Below, piece after piece: positions 36,651 to 44,898 of a DNA stretch of 64,000 bases. Positions within the stretch are counted from its first letter, which is position 1, and each line of letters starts with the position of its first letter. The position numbers and the translations under genes were made by a program. Below the pieces are notes generated by a model, which did not search any database, had not been told where the DNA came from, and worked only from the letters and a program-made list of their open reading frames with translations. This DNA is from Woeseiaceae bacterium (lineage in GTDB: Bacteria; Pseudomonadota; Gammaproteobacteria; Steroidobacterales; Woeseiaceae), in contig JANQLK010000002.1 in assembly GCA_028280615.1 (NCBI GenBank), forward strand, positions 1 through 64,000. Direction: 5' to 3'.

Positions 36651-38003
36651 ATGACCAGACAACGACTGTCACTGAGGATTTGTTTCGCGATCGTCTGTGC
36701 TCTGCTCGTGAGCGGCAACGTTCATGCGCAGCGTGCCAATGACGAAGCGGAAGCCGATAACACCAAGACCAAGCAGGCGGAAGCGGTCAGCAAGGAAGTC
36801 TACGACCAGATCACCAAGGCTCAGGAGCTCGTCGAGGCCGAGGACTACCAGGCCGCGCTGCGTATCCTCGAGCGCCTCTACAATCCCGACAAGCTGACCG
36901 AGTACGAGCAGGGTAACGTCCTGAACTACATCGGCTTCGTGCACTACAACATGGGCAATGTGCAGAGGGCGCTCGCCACCTACGAGAAGATGATCGCCAT
37001 CCCGAGCCTCGAGGCGCAGTTGTTGAAGTCCACGACTTACACACTGGCGCAGCTCAACATGATGGAGGAGAACTACGACCGGACGCTGCAGCTCATGCAG
37101 AACTGGTTCAGGATGGAGACGAATCCGCAGCCAGAGGCGTTCATCCTTATGGCGCAGGTGTATTACCAGCTTCAGGACTACGACGCCATGATCCCCCAGA
37201 TCGAGCGCGGCATGGACGTCGCTCGTGAAAAGGAGAAGGAGATCAAGGAAGACTGGTGGGTGCTGCTGAATTTCGCCTACTTCCAGAAAGAGAACTACGC
37301 CAAGGTCCGCGATATCCAGAAGATACTGCTCGAGAACTGGCCCAACAAGAATTACTGGTTCTCGCTGGCCGGCGCGTATACCGAACTCGGTGAGGATAAC
37401 AACCTGATCGCCGCTTATGACGCTGCTTATACCCAGGGCATGCTCGAGAAAGAGAACGAGTTCGTCACGATGGCGCAGCTCTACCTGCAGCGCGAGGTTC
37501 CCTACAAGGCCGCCAAGATACTGACCGAGGAAATGGAGAGCGGCACGGTCGAAGAGAGCGCCCGCAACTACCGGCTGCTGTCCCAGGCCTGGATGCTCAG
37601 CCAGGAAGATCGCAAGGCAATACCGGCGCTGCAGGAAGCAGCCCGCCTTTCCGATGACGGCGAGCTCGACGTGCGGCTGGGCAACACCTACCTCAACCTC
37701 GGCGAGTACGCCGAATGCGCGAAGGCCGTTCGTGCCGGGCTGCGCAAGGGCGGCCTGAAAAACCCGGACAATGCACAGATATCTCTCGGTATGTGCCTGT
37801 ACAACCTGCGTGAATACAGCGACGCGATCCAGAGCTTCGAGGCCGCGGCGAGAGTCAGCAAGTCCCGCAGCATTTCGAATCAATGGATTCGTGTAATCCA
37901 GGCCGACGTCGAACGCAATCGACAGATTCGGCTGGCGGAGCAGGCCGCACGCAAGAAGCGTGAAGAGGTGCAGGCGCGGCTGGCGAAAAGACAGCGGATC
38001 TGA
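36651..38003 (+). CDS. TPR-repeat periplasmic protein of the TonB operon
   Basis: A 450-residue protein with a signal peptide ending SGNVHAQ (about residue 25). It is built from tandem tetratricopeptide-like helical repeats (for example ALRILERLYNPDKLTEYEQG and GNVQRALATYEKM), ending in a highly basic tail. Proteins of this kind regularly close DUF3450-ExbBBDD-TonB operons. They probably scaffold the system in the periplasm, but no activity is known. It starts 62 bases after tonB. Confidence 0.85.
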   Translation: MTRQRLSLRICFAIVCALLVSGNVHAQRANDEAEADNTKTKQAEAVSKEVYDQITKAQELVEAEDYQAALRILERLYNPDKLTEYEQGNVLNYIGFVHYNMGNVQRALATYEKMIAIPSLEAQLLKSTTYTLAQLNMMEENYDRTLQLMQNWFRMETNPQPEAFILMAQVYYQLQDYDAMIPQIERGMDVAREKEKEIKEDWWVLLNFAYFQKENYAKVRDIQKILLENWPNKNYWFSLAGAYTELGEDNNLIAAYDAAYTQGMLEKENEFVTMAQLYLQREVPYKAAKILTEEMESGTVEESARNYRLLSQAWMLSQEDRKAIPALQEAARLSDDGELDVRLGNTYLNLGEYAECAKAVRAGLRKGGLKNPDNAQISLGMCLYNLREYSDAIQSFEAAARVSKSRSISNQWIRVIQADVERNRQIRLAEQAARKKREEVQARLAKRQRI

Positions 38004-38035
38004 ACGCTACGCGGCGCTTCAAAGCCAGGCAAATG

Positions 38036-38065
38036 GGGGCGTTGACCATCGCTGGTCAACGCCCC
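38036..38065 (+). other. Perfect 12-bp hairpin before the ferredoxin gene
   Basis: GGGGCGTTGACC and GGTCAACGCCCC flank the 6-base loop ATCGCT. It lies 32 bases after the TPR gene and 40 before the ferredoxin ATG. The run that follows is TAAACTTATG, not a T tract, so it is not a standard intrinsic terminator. It may be a weak terminator, a 3'-end stabiliser or a binding site. Confidence 0.6.
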
Positions 38066-38104
38066 TAAACTTATGCGCCATTTGAATCCGAGGACACTCA
38101 GGCT

Positions 38105-38425
38105 ATGCCCAAAGTCACCTATATCACTCCCGACGGCACGAAGCACGACGTCGAGCTCGAGAACGGCTATTCGATCATGGAAGGAGCGATCAACAACAAT
38201 ATCGAGGGTATCGTTGCCGAGTGTGGTGGCGCCTGCGCCTGCGCAACCTGCCACAGCTATGTCGATGAGGCCTGGCTGGACAAGATTCCCGAGATGGATG
38301 ATATGGAAGACTCGATGCTGGACGCGGCCTTTGAGCGCAAGGACAACAGCCGGCTTACCTGCCAGATCGAAATGCACGACGGACTGGACGGCATCGTCAT
38401 ACACGTCGCGGACAACGAGTACTGA
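38105..38425 (+). CDS. [2Fe-2S] ferredoxin, adrenodoxin type
   Basis: A small soluble electron carrier of 106 residues. Cluster ligands are C40, C46 and C49 (spacing C-x5-C-x2-C) and C86 in RLTCQI; C44 is an extra cysteine. The acidic surface EMDDMEDSMLDAAFER is typical of ferredoxins that serve P450s, Rieske oxygenases or Fe-S assembly. No partner reductase or oxygenase lies adjacent, and isc genes are absent, so the client is unknown. Confidence 0.93.
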   Translation: MPKVTYITPDGTKHDVELENGYSIMEGAINNNIEGIVAECGGACACATCHSYVDEAWLDKIPEMDDMEDSMLDAAFERKDNSRLTCQIEMHDGLDGIVIHVADNEY

Positions 38426-38476
38426 CCTGATTCGACGGGCACTGGCCGGCGCAAAACATCAATGGCCCGAGTCGGG

Positions 38477-39643
<1,167 letters not shown>

Positions 39644-39748
39644 GTTTCCTCCCTGAAGGTCGAAATATTATATAGAATTCAACGTTGCGCGCGTTCCGCG
39701 CACGAGTTTCAGCGATTCAAGCCAACCATCCACACCAGGAGAGAAGTG

Positions 39749-40231
39749 ATGTCGATCGAATCCGGGCAGCCGATGCCAAGCGGCACCTTTGGTGTCATGA
39801 CCGAATCAGGACCGGGCGCAATGTCCACGGAAGAACTGTTTGCCGGCAAGAAGGTCGTCCTTGTTTCGGTACCGGGCGCGTTCACGCCGACCTGCTCGAT
39901 GAATCATTTACCCGGATTCGTCGACCATGCCGATGCGCTGACCGAGAAGGGTGTCGACACCATTGCCTGCATGGCGGTCAACGACGTGTTCGTCATGGAC
40001 GCGTGGGGCAAGGATCGAGGCGTCGGCGACAAAGTGCTCATGCTGGCCGACGGCAACGGCGAATATGCCACGGCGCTCGGCCTTGAAATGGACGCTTCGG
40101 GCTTCGGCATGGGCATGCGCGGGCAGCGCTTCGCTATTGTCGTCGACGACGGTGTTGCCACGCACGTCGCGGTCGAAGGTCCGGGCGAATTCGAGGTCAG
40201 TAAGGCGGAGTCGGTGCTGGCCGCGCTCTGA
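39749..40231 (+). CDS. Peroxiredoxin, Prx5 type
   Basis: A 160-residue thiol peroxidase. The peroxidatic cysteine is C49 in PGAFTPTCSMNHLPGF, the Prx5/type II motif; C74 (TIACMAVND) is a possible resolving cysteine. No fused glutaredoxin is present. GGAG lies 7 bases before the ATG at 39749. It is divergent from the acyl-CoA dehydrogenase gene and convergent with etfA, fitting a role in removing peroxide made during flavin-dependent oxidation; that link is inference. Confidence 0.92.
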   Translation: MSIESGQPMPSGTFGVMTESGPGAMSTEELFAGKKVVLVSVPGAFTPTCSMNHLPGFVDHADALTEKGVDTIACMAVNDVFVMDAWGKDRGVGDKVLMLADGNGEYATALGLEMDASGFGMGMRGQRFAIVVDDGVATHVAVEGPGEFEVSKAESVLAAL

Positions 40232-40237
40232 CCGCGT

Positions 40238-41179
40238 CTAGTCCAGAGCGTCGGTCAACGCCGGTACGGCGTCGAACAGGTCCGCAACGAGACCGATGTC
40301 GGCGACCTCGAAGATCGGCGCATCCTCGTCCTTGTTGATCGCGACGATGGTGCCGGCATCCTTGATGCCGGTGAGATGCTGAATTGCCCCGGAGATGCCG
40401 ACGGCGATATACAGATCCGGCGCGATGATCTTCCCGGTCTGGCCGACCTGCATCTCGTTTGGCACGTAACCCGCGTCCACCGCGGCGCGGGACGCGCCGA
40501 CGCCGGCCGTAAGCTTGTCGGCGAGCGCGTAGATGATGTCGAAGTTCTCGGCGCTGCCGAGGGCGCGCCCGCCCGAGACGACCTTGGCGGCCGTCTGCAA
40601 ATCCGGCCGGTCGGAACTGCCGGATTCCACGCCGACGAACCGCGTGTGGGTCGGCAGGTCGGCGCGGCTTTCGAAGCTCTCGATGGCGGCCGAACCGTCA
40701 CCGGGCACCGCGCGGTACGATGCGACTCGAACCGTCGCGACCACGGTATGCCCCGCGGGCGCCTCGACCGTCAGAATTGCATTGCCCGCGTAGATCGGCC
40801 GTTTGAACGTGTGACTACCCTCGACGCTCATGATGTCGCTGATCTGGTTCACGCCCAGCAGGGCCGCGACGCGCGGCATGAGGTCCTTGCCGAAAGTCGT
40901 CGACGGCCCGAACACGTAGTCGTAGCCCTCGGCCGCGGCCACGAGCTGCGGCGCAATGACCGCTGCGAGCGGATGCTCGTTGGCGGGATCGATAGCCGTC
41001 AGGACGCGGCCGACCGAGCTGAGCTCGGCCGCGCCGCCGGCCACCGGTTCCCCGGCGGCTGCGAATACGATCACGTCGATCTCGGCGCCGTCGATCTCGG
41101 CCGCGCAGGCCACGCACTTTGCAGTGCTGGGATTCAGGGTTTGGCCGTTGTGCTCGGCGACAATGAGTACCTTCGACAT
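40238..41179 (-). CDS. etfA: Electron transfer flavoprotein alpha subunit
   Basis: FAD-binding subunit of ETF, 313 residues. The C-terminal FAD domain holds VGQTGKIIAPDLYIAVGISG and AIQHLTGIKDAGTIVAINKD, and GGRALGSAENF is also diagnostic. It receives electrons from acyl-CoA dehydrogenases and delivers them to ETF-quinone oxidoreductase (not in the window). Its ATG overlaps the etfB stop by one base (TAATG). Confidence 0.96.
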   Translation of the reverse strand: MSKVLIVAEHNGQTLNPSTAKCVACAAEIDGAEIDVIVFAAAGEPVAGGAAELSSVGRVLTAIDPANEHPLAAVIAPQLVAAAEGYDYVFGPSTTFGKDLMPRVAALLGVNQISDIMSVEGSHTFKRPIYAGNAILTVEAPAGHTVVATVRVASYRAVPGDGSAAIESFESRADLPTHTRFVGVESGSSDRPDLQTAAKVVSGGRALGSAENFDIIYALADKLTAGVGASRAAVDAGYVPNEMQVGQTGKIIAPDLYIAVGISGAIQHLTGIKDAGTIVAINKDEDAPIFEVADIGLVADLFDAVPALTDALD

Positions 41180-41928
41180 TACACGAGCCCCTTGTCTTTG
41201 AGCGCACCGACCAGGCTGCCGACGTCGTCGACCATGATGCCTTTCTGGCGGGCTTCCGGGGGATCGAAGCGCTGTTCGACCAAGGCCGGGCTTGCGTCGA
41301 TGCCCAGCGCATCGAGGGCGATGGAATCCAGCGGCTTTTTCTTAGCTTTCATGATGTCGGGCAGCTTGACATAGCGCGGTTCGTTGAGGCGCAGGTCGAC
41401 CGTCACGACCGCGGGCAGCTCGATTTCGATCGTCTCCAGCCCGGCGTCCACTTCGCGGGTGATCGTCGCGCGGTTGCCGTCGATCCCGACCTTGGACGCG
41501 AATGTTGCCTGCGGGCGGTTCCATATCGCCGCGAGCATCTGCCCCACCTGGTTGTTGTCATCGTCGATCGCCTGCTTGCCTAGCAGAACCAGCTCCGCGT
41601 TCTCGCGCTCGATGAGCGCGTGGAAAACCCGGGCCCGGTCAAGCGATGCCATTGTTTCGCCGGCCTGAACGAGAATTGCCCGATCCGCGCCCATTGCCAG
41701 GCCGGTCCTGAGCTGCTGCTGCGCCTCATCCGGCCCGATGGATACGACGACGACTTCGCTGGCGTCGCCGCGCTCGCGCATGCGCAGGGCTTCCTCGAGA
41801 GCGATTTCATCGAAGGGATTGATACTCATCTTCACGCCGTCGGTCTCGACGCCGCTGCCGTCCTTCCTGACGCGTACACGAACGTTGTAGTCGACGGCAC
41901 GCTTGAGGCCGACCAGTATTTTTTCCAC
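41179..41928 (-). CDS. etfB: Electron transfer flavoprotein beta subunit
   Basis: AMP-binding subunit of ETF, 249 residues, exactly the family length when started at GTG 41928 (GGAG 8 bases upstream). It begins (M)EKILVGLKRAVDYNV; NPFDEIALEEALRM and LLGKQAIDDDNNQVGQMLA are typical. Upstream in-frame ATGs would add an unrelated N-terminus and are rejected. It is first in the etfB-etfA pair, divergent from the sulfurtransferase gene. Confidence 0.95.
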   Translation of the reverse strand: MEKILVGLKRAVDYNVRVRVRKDGSGVETDGVKMSINPFDEIALEEALRMRERGDASEVVVVSIGPDEAQQQLRTGLAMGADRAILVQAGETMASLDRARVFHALIERENAELVLLGKQAIDDDNNQVGQMLAAIWNRPQATFASKVGIDGNRATITREVDAGLETIEIELPAVVTVDLRLNEPRYVKLPDIMKAKKKPLDSIALDALGIDASPALVEQRFDPPEARQKGIMVDDVGSLVGALKDKGLV

Positions 41929-42043
41929 CTGCTGATCTCCGGTTGAATAACCCTGCACGGAGTGATTCCGCGACCGGGATGCGTATTGTGTCGAAGCGCT
42001 CTCGGGTGTACAAGACCTTGCAGGCCGGTAGGGAATAGTGCGC

Positions 42044-42895
42044 ATGCCGGACTTCGGTCCAATCATTTCGGCGGCGGACCTCGCGACTCTGCTCAGCGCG
42101 GATGACGTGACCGTCATCGACTGCCGGTTCAATCTCGCGGATCCGCCTGCCGGCCGGCGGGACTGGCTCGAGTCGCATATACCTTCCGCGAGCTACGTCG
42201 ATCTCGACCGTGACCTGTCTGCGGCGAAGGGTCCGGCAACGGGCAGGCATCCACTGCCCGACGCCGAATCTCTGGAGCGCGTCTTTGCCCGGGCCGGCGT
42301 CGAGCCGGGCGGCCGTGTCGTGGTGTACGATGCTTCGCACGGAGGCATCGCGGCCCGCGCCTGGTGGTCGCTCCAGTGGCTCGGGCATGAAGCCGTGGCG
42401 CTTCTCGACGGGGGATATGCGGGGTGGGTCGCCGATGGCTATCCGTTCGAGAGCGGCGAGTCTGGCGTTGGACCCGGGAACTTCAAGGCGACGGGCCCCG
42501 CGCGTCCGACCGTCACGACCGATGAGGTCCTGGCAGGGCTTTCGGAGCCTGGTCGGCTGCGGCTCGTCGATGCGCGCGAAGCCGCCCGATACCGCGGTGA
42601 GCACGAGCCGATCGACCGCAAGGCCGGCCGTATTCCGGGTGCGCGAAACTTGCCGTTCACCGACCTCGTCGATGAGGCGGGCCACTTCCTCGATGCAGCG
42701 AACATTCGGCAGCGCCTTGCTGCCGTGCTGGGTGAGGATGCCTCGCGGCCATGGACCGCGATGTGCGGTTCCGGGGTCACGGCCTGCCACCTGGCGCTGG
42801 CCGCGGAATTCGCCGGCTACGCTCGGCCCGCCGTGTATATCGGCAGCTTCAGCGAGTGGATTCAGGATCCTGACCGACCGGTCGATTCTGGCTGA
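42044..42895 (+). CDS. Sulfurtransferase with tandem rhodanese domains
   Basis: Thiosulfate / 3-mercaptopyruvate sulfurtransferase, 283 residues. The first rhodanese domain is structural (VIDCRFNLADPPAG, HIPSASYVDLDRDLS). The second carries the active-site Cys in MCGSGVTACHLALA; the CG-S-GV-T form is that of mercaptopyruvate-type enzymes (SseA). I use the ATG at 42044, 9 bases after TAGGGA; a GTG two codons earlier is possible. It is divergent from etfB. Confidence 0.92.
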   Translation: MPDFGPIISAADLATLLSADDVTVIDCRFNLADPPAGRRDWLESHIPSASYVDLDRDLSAAKGPATGRHPLPDAESLERVFARAGVEPGGRVVVYDASHGGIAARAWWSLQWLGHEAVALLDGGYAGWVADGYPFESGESGVGPGNFKATGPARPTVTTDEVLAGLSEPGRLRLVDAREAARYRGEHEPIDRKAGRIPGARNLPFTDLVDEAGHFLDAANIRQRLAAVLGEDASRPWTAMCGSGVTACHLALAAEFAGYARPAVYIGSFSEWIQDPDRPVDSG

Positions 42896-43065
42896 CGCGG
42901 GCCTCCGATCAGACCCGAGTCTGCGGAATTCGCATCAACTTAATCCGATTGGGGACAGTTTGACTGGTTATTTCTTAATCACTCCTGGCGCCTCTGTCGG
43001 TGCCCGAATGCGGGAATTGTCGACACTATTTAGTTTATTTATAACAATGGCTTATAATAACTTCC

Positions 43066-43568
43066 TAAGGTTTGCTTACAGAAAATTGTCGCGAAAAACA
43101 GACAGGCAACTTGTGCGACATCGTCCTCGAGCGGGCCCGACGGATTGCACTTTTTGAGTGACTGTCCGAGACTAAGGTCATCGGAGGAAAATCACGCAAA
43201 TAGCACGACGGGACCGTCGCGCAGCGATTCTCTGGCGCCGACCCCGATCCTCCGATGAAACCGGGATGTGTGACTCCGCCCAGGGGTAGAGTCTCCCGGA
43301 CAACCGAAGGCCCGGCCGGTGTTGACGTAGCCGTGCGGGGCTTCGCAGACCGGGCGCAATCAGCGCCCGTGACGATAATTGAGAGGTCGACGACGCGATG
43401 CAAACGTCGCGCCGACGGCCCCGACAACCCGCCAGCCCGCGAAGCCGGGCGGACGGGATACCGAGCTAGACCGGGATGCCCATGGCAAACCAAGGACGTT
43501 CCGGTCACGCAATCCGCAATCTCCGTGCGGACCCGCCCGGCCAGCTGGTAACAGTTGGCCGGGTTTTT
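43066..43568 (+). ncRNA. Candidate structured RNA of unknown class
   Basis: The stretch after the TATAAT holds several strong nested helices. CATCGGAGGA (43179-43188) pairs with TCCTCCGATG (43248-43257) and encloses CGACG-GGAC-CGTCG. CCGGGA (43261-43266) pairs with TCCCGG (43294-43299), enclosing GACTC/GAGTC. CGGGCGC-AATCA-GCGCCCG is at 43351-43369, and a GC-rich hairpin spans 43428-43457. It ends with an intrinsic terminator. I could not match it to tmRNA, RNase P, 6S, SRP or known riboswitch cores. It may be an independent sRNA or the leader of the aminotransferase gene. The 5' end is a guess. Confidence 0.4.
43536..43568 (+). terminator. Intrinsic terminator 83 bases before the aminotransferase gene
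   Basis: CCCGGCCAGCTG (43536-43547) pairs with CAGTTGGCCGGG (43552-43563) around the tetraloop GTAA, 12 bp with one G-U, followed by five T. It ends whatever is transcribed through 43.1-43.5 kb. Confidence 0.9.
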
Positions 43569-43650
43569 CGTTTTGCGCGACGCGGTGCGGAGTTTTGCGC
43601 GCAGGCTTGGGGTATTCTCCGCTAATCGATCACGAACAGGCGAGACGACC

Positions 43651-44895
43651 TTGAGCGCAAACAGGCCTGTCCGCACCGAGTCCCGGCCGCACGTCCCCGG
43701 AAGCTCGACGCTGGCGGACGTCAAATACGAGATTCGCGGCCAGCTTGCCAACCACGCGCTGGAGCTCGAGAAGCGCGGCTACGAGATCATCTCCCTCAAT
43801 ATAGGCAATCCCGGGTTGTTCGGCTTTCGTACGCCGGAAACGATGCGCCTAGCGATGATCGAAAACCTCGCGTCGGCGGAGCCCTATTGCCATCAGAAGG
43901 GGATCTTTCCTGCGCGCGAGGCCGTGGTCATGCAGCAGCAGGACCGCGGCATTTCCGGCGTCAGCGCGGAAGAAGTGTTCATTGGCAACGGCGTGAGCGA
44001 ACTCATCGATCTGTCACTGCGCGCGCTGCTGAATCCAGGCGACGAAGTGCTGGTCCCCAGCCCCGACTACCCGCTCTGGTCGGCAGCCGTCGTGCTCAAT
44101 GGCGGAGTGGCTCGCTACTATGACTGCGCCCCGGAGAACGGTTTCATTCCGGACCCGTCCGACATCGAAGCGCTCATCGGCGAGAAGACGCGCGCGATCG
44201 TCGTGATCAATCCGAACAACCCGAGCGGCGCCGTCTACAGCCGGGACACACTCGCTGCGATCGTCGATGTTGCGACACGCCACAACCTCGTCATCATGTC
44301 GGACGAGATATACGACCAGATGGTGTACGACGATGCCGAGTTCGTACCGCTGGCGCCACTGGTTGAAAACGGTGTATGCCTCACGTATTCCGGCCTCTCG
44401 AAGATCTATCGCGCCTGCGGCTACCGGGTCGGTTGGTGCGTGTTCGGCGGCGACCTCGACCAGGCGTCCGACTATATCCATGGCATGGAGCTGCTGGCAG
44501 CGCTCAGGCTGTGCAGCAACGTGCCCGGGCAGTGGGCGGTACAGACGGCACTCGGCGGCATGCAAAGCATCGTCGACCTCGTGTCACCCGGCGGACGGCT
44601 ATACCAGCAGCGGCAGACGATCATCGAGCGCGTTCAGGCAAGCCGGTACCTGCACCTGACGGCGCCGATGGGTGCGATGTATGCGTTCGTCCGGCTCGAC
44701 GAGCGCTTCGCCGGCAGTCTCAGCGACCGCAGGTTCGCGCTCGAACTGCTCGAGAGCATGCACGTGCTCGTGGCTCCGGGGAGCAGCTTCAACACGCCCT
44801 ACAGCGATCATTTCCGGATAACGACGCTGCCGGACACGGAGACTCTGCATGCCGTTTTCGACCGGATCGAGGCCTTTCTCGACCAGCACCGCTGA
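43651..44895 (+). CDS. PLP-dependent aminotransferase, AlaA-like
   Basis: Fold-type I aminotransferase, 414 residues from the TTG at 43651 (AGGCGAG upstream). It matches the AlaA (glutamate-pyruvate transaminase) pattern from the N-terminus: YEIRGQLANHALELEKRG, then SLNIGNPGLFGF, the IFPAREAV block, NPNNPSGAVY, and the PLP lysine in YSGLSKIYRACGYRVGW. Expected to make alanine from pyruvate and glutamate. The family lacks a reliable substrate marker visible here. It lies 3 bases upstream of the AddB-like gene, and a terminator precedes it. Confidence 0.85.
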   Translation: MSANRPVRTESRPHVPGSSTLADVKYEIRGQLANHALELEKRGYEIISLNIGNPGLFGFRTPETMRLAMIENLASAEPYCHQKGIFPAREAVVMQQQDRGISGVSAEEVFIGNGVSELIDLSLRALLNPGDEVLVPSPDYPLWSAAVVLNGGVARYYDCAPENGFIPDPSDIEALIGEKTRAIVVINPNNPSGAVYSRDTLAAIVDVATRHNLVIMSDEIYDQMVYDDAEFVPLAPLVENGVCLTYSGLSKIYRACGYRVGWCVFGGDLDQASDYIHGMELLAALRLCSNVPGQWAVQTALGGMQSIVDLVSPGGRLYQQRQTIIERVQASRYLHLTAPMGAMYAFVRLDERFAGSLSDRRFALELLESMHVLVAPGSSFNTPYSDHFRITTLPDTETLHAVFDRIEAFLDQHR

Positions 44896-44898
44896 GAC

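Larger units (their letters stand above)
42896..43650 (+). other. 755-base non-coding region
   Basis: No convincing gene on either strand. The first part (42940-43100) is clearly AT-rich and contains a perfect TATAAT (43054-43059). The rest is GC-rich and densely self-complementary and ends in a strong terminator at 43536-43568; see the separate entries. The longest open frame (minus strand, 43065-43751) has no recognisable protein features. Confidence 0.6.

Noticed and set aside
43179..43257. Cyclic-di-GMP (GEMM) riboswitch, suggested by CACGCAAA
   Set aside because: The second conserved block (GACGCAAAGCC-type) and the tetraloop receptor helix are not found. The resemblance is limited to a few bases.
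43065..43751. 228-codon minus-strand frame across the structured region
   Set aside because: Composition is Arg/Ser/Pro-rich as in random GC-rich DNA. It crosses a strong plus-strand terminator and the start of the aminotransferase gene. No domain is recognisable.
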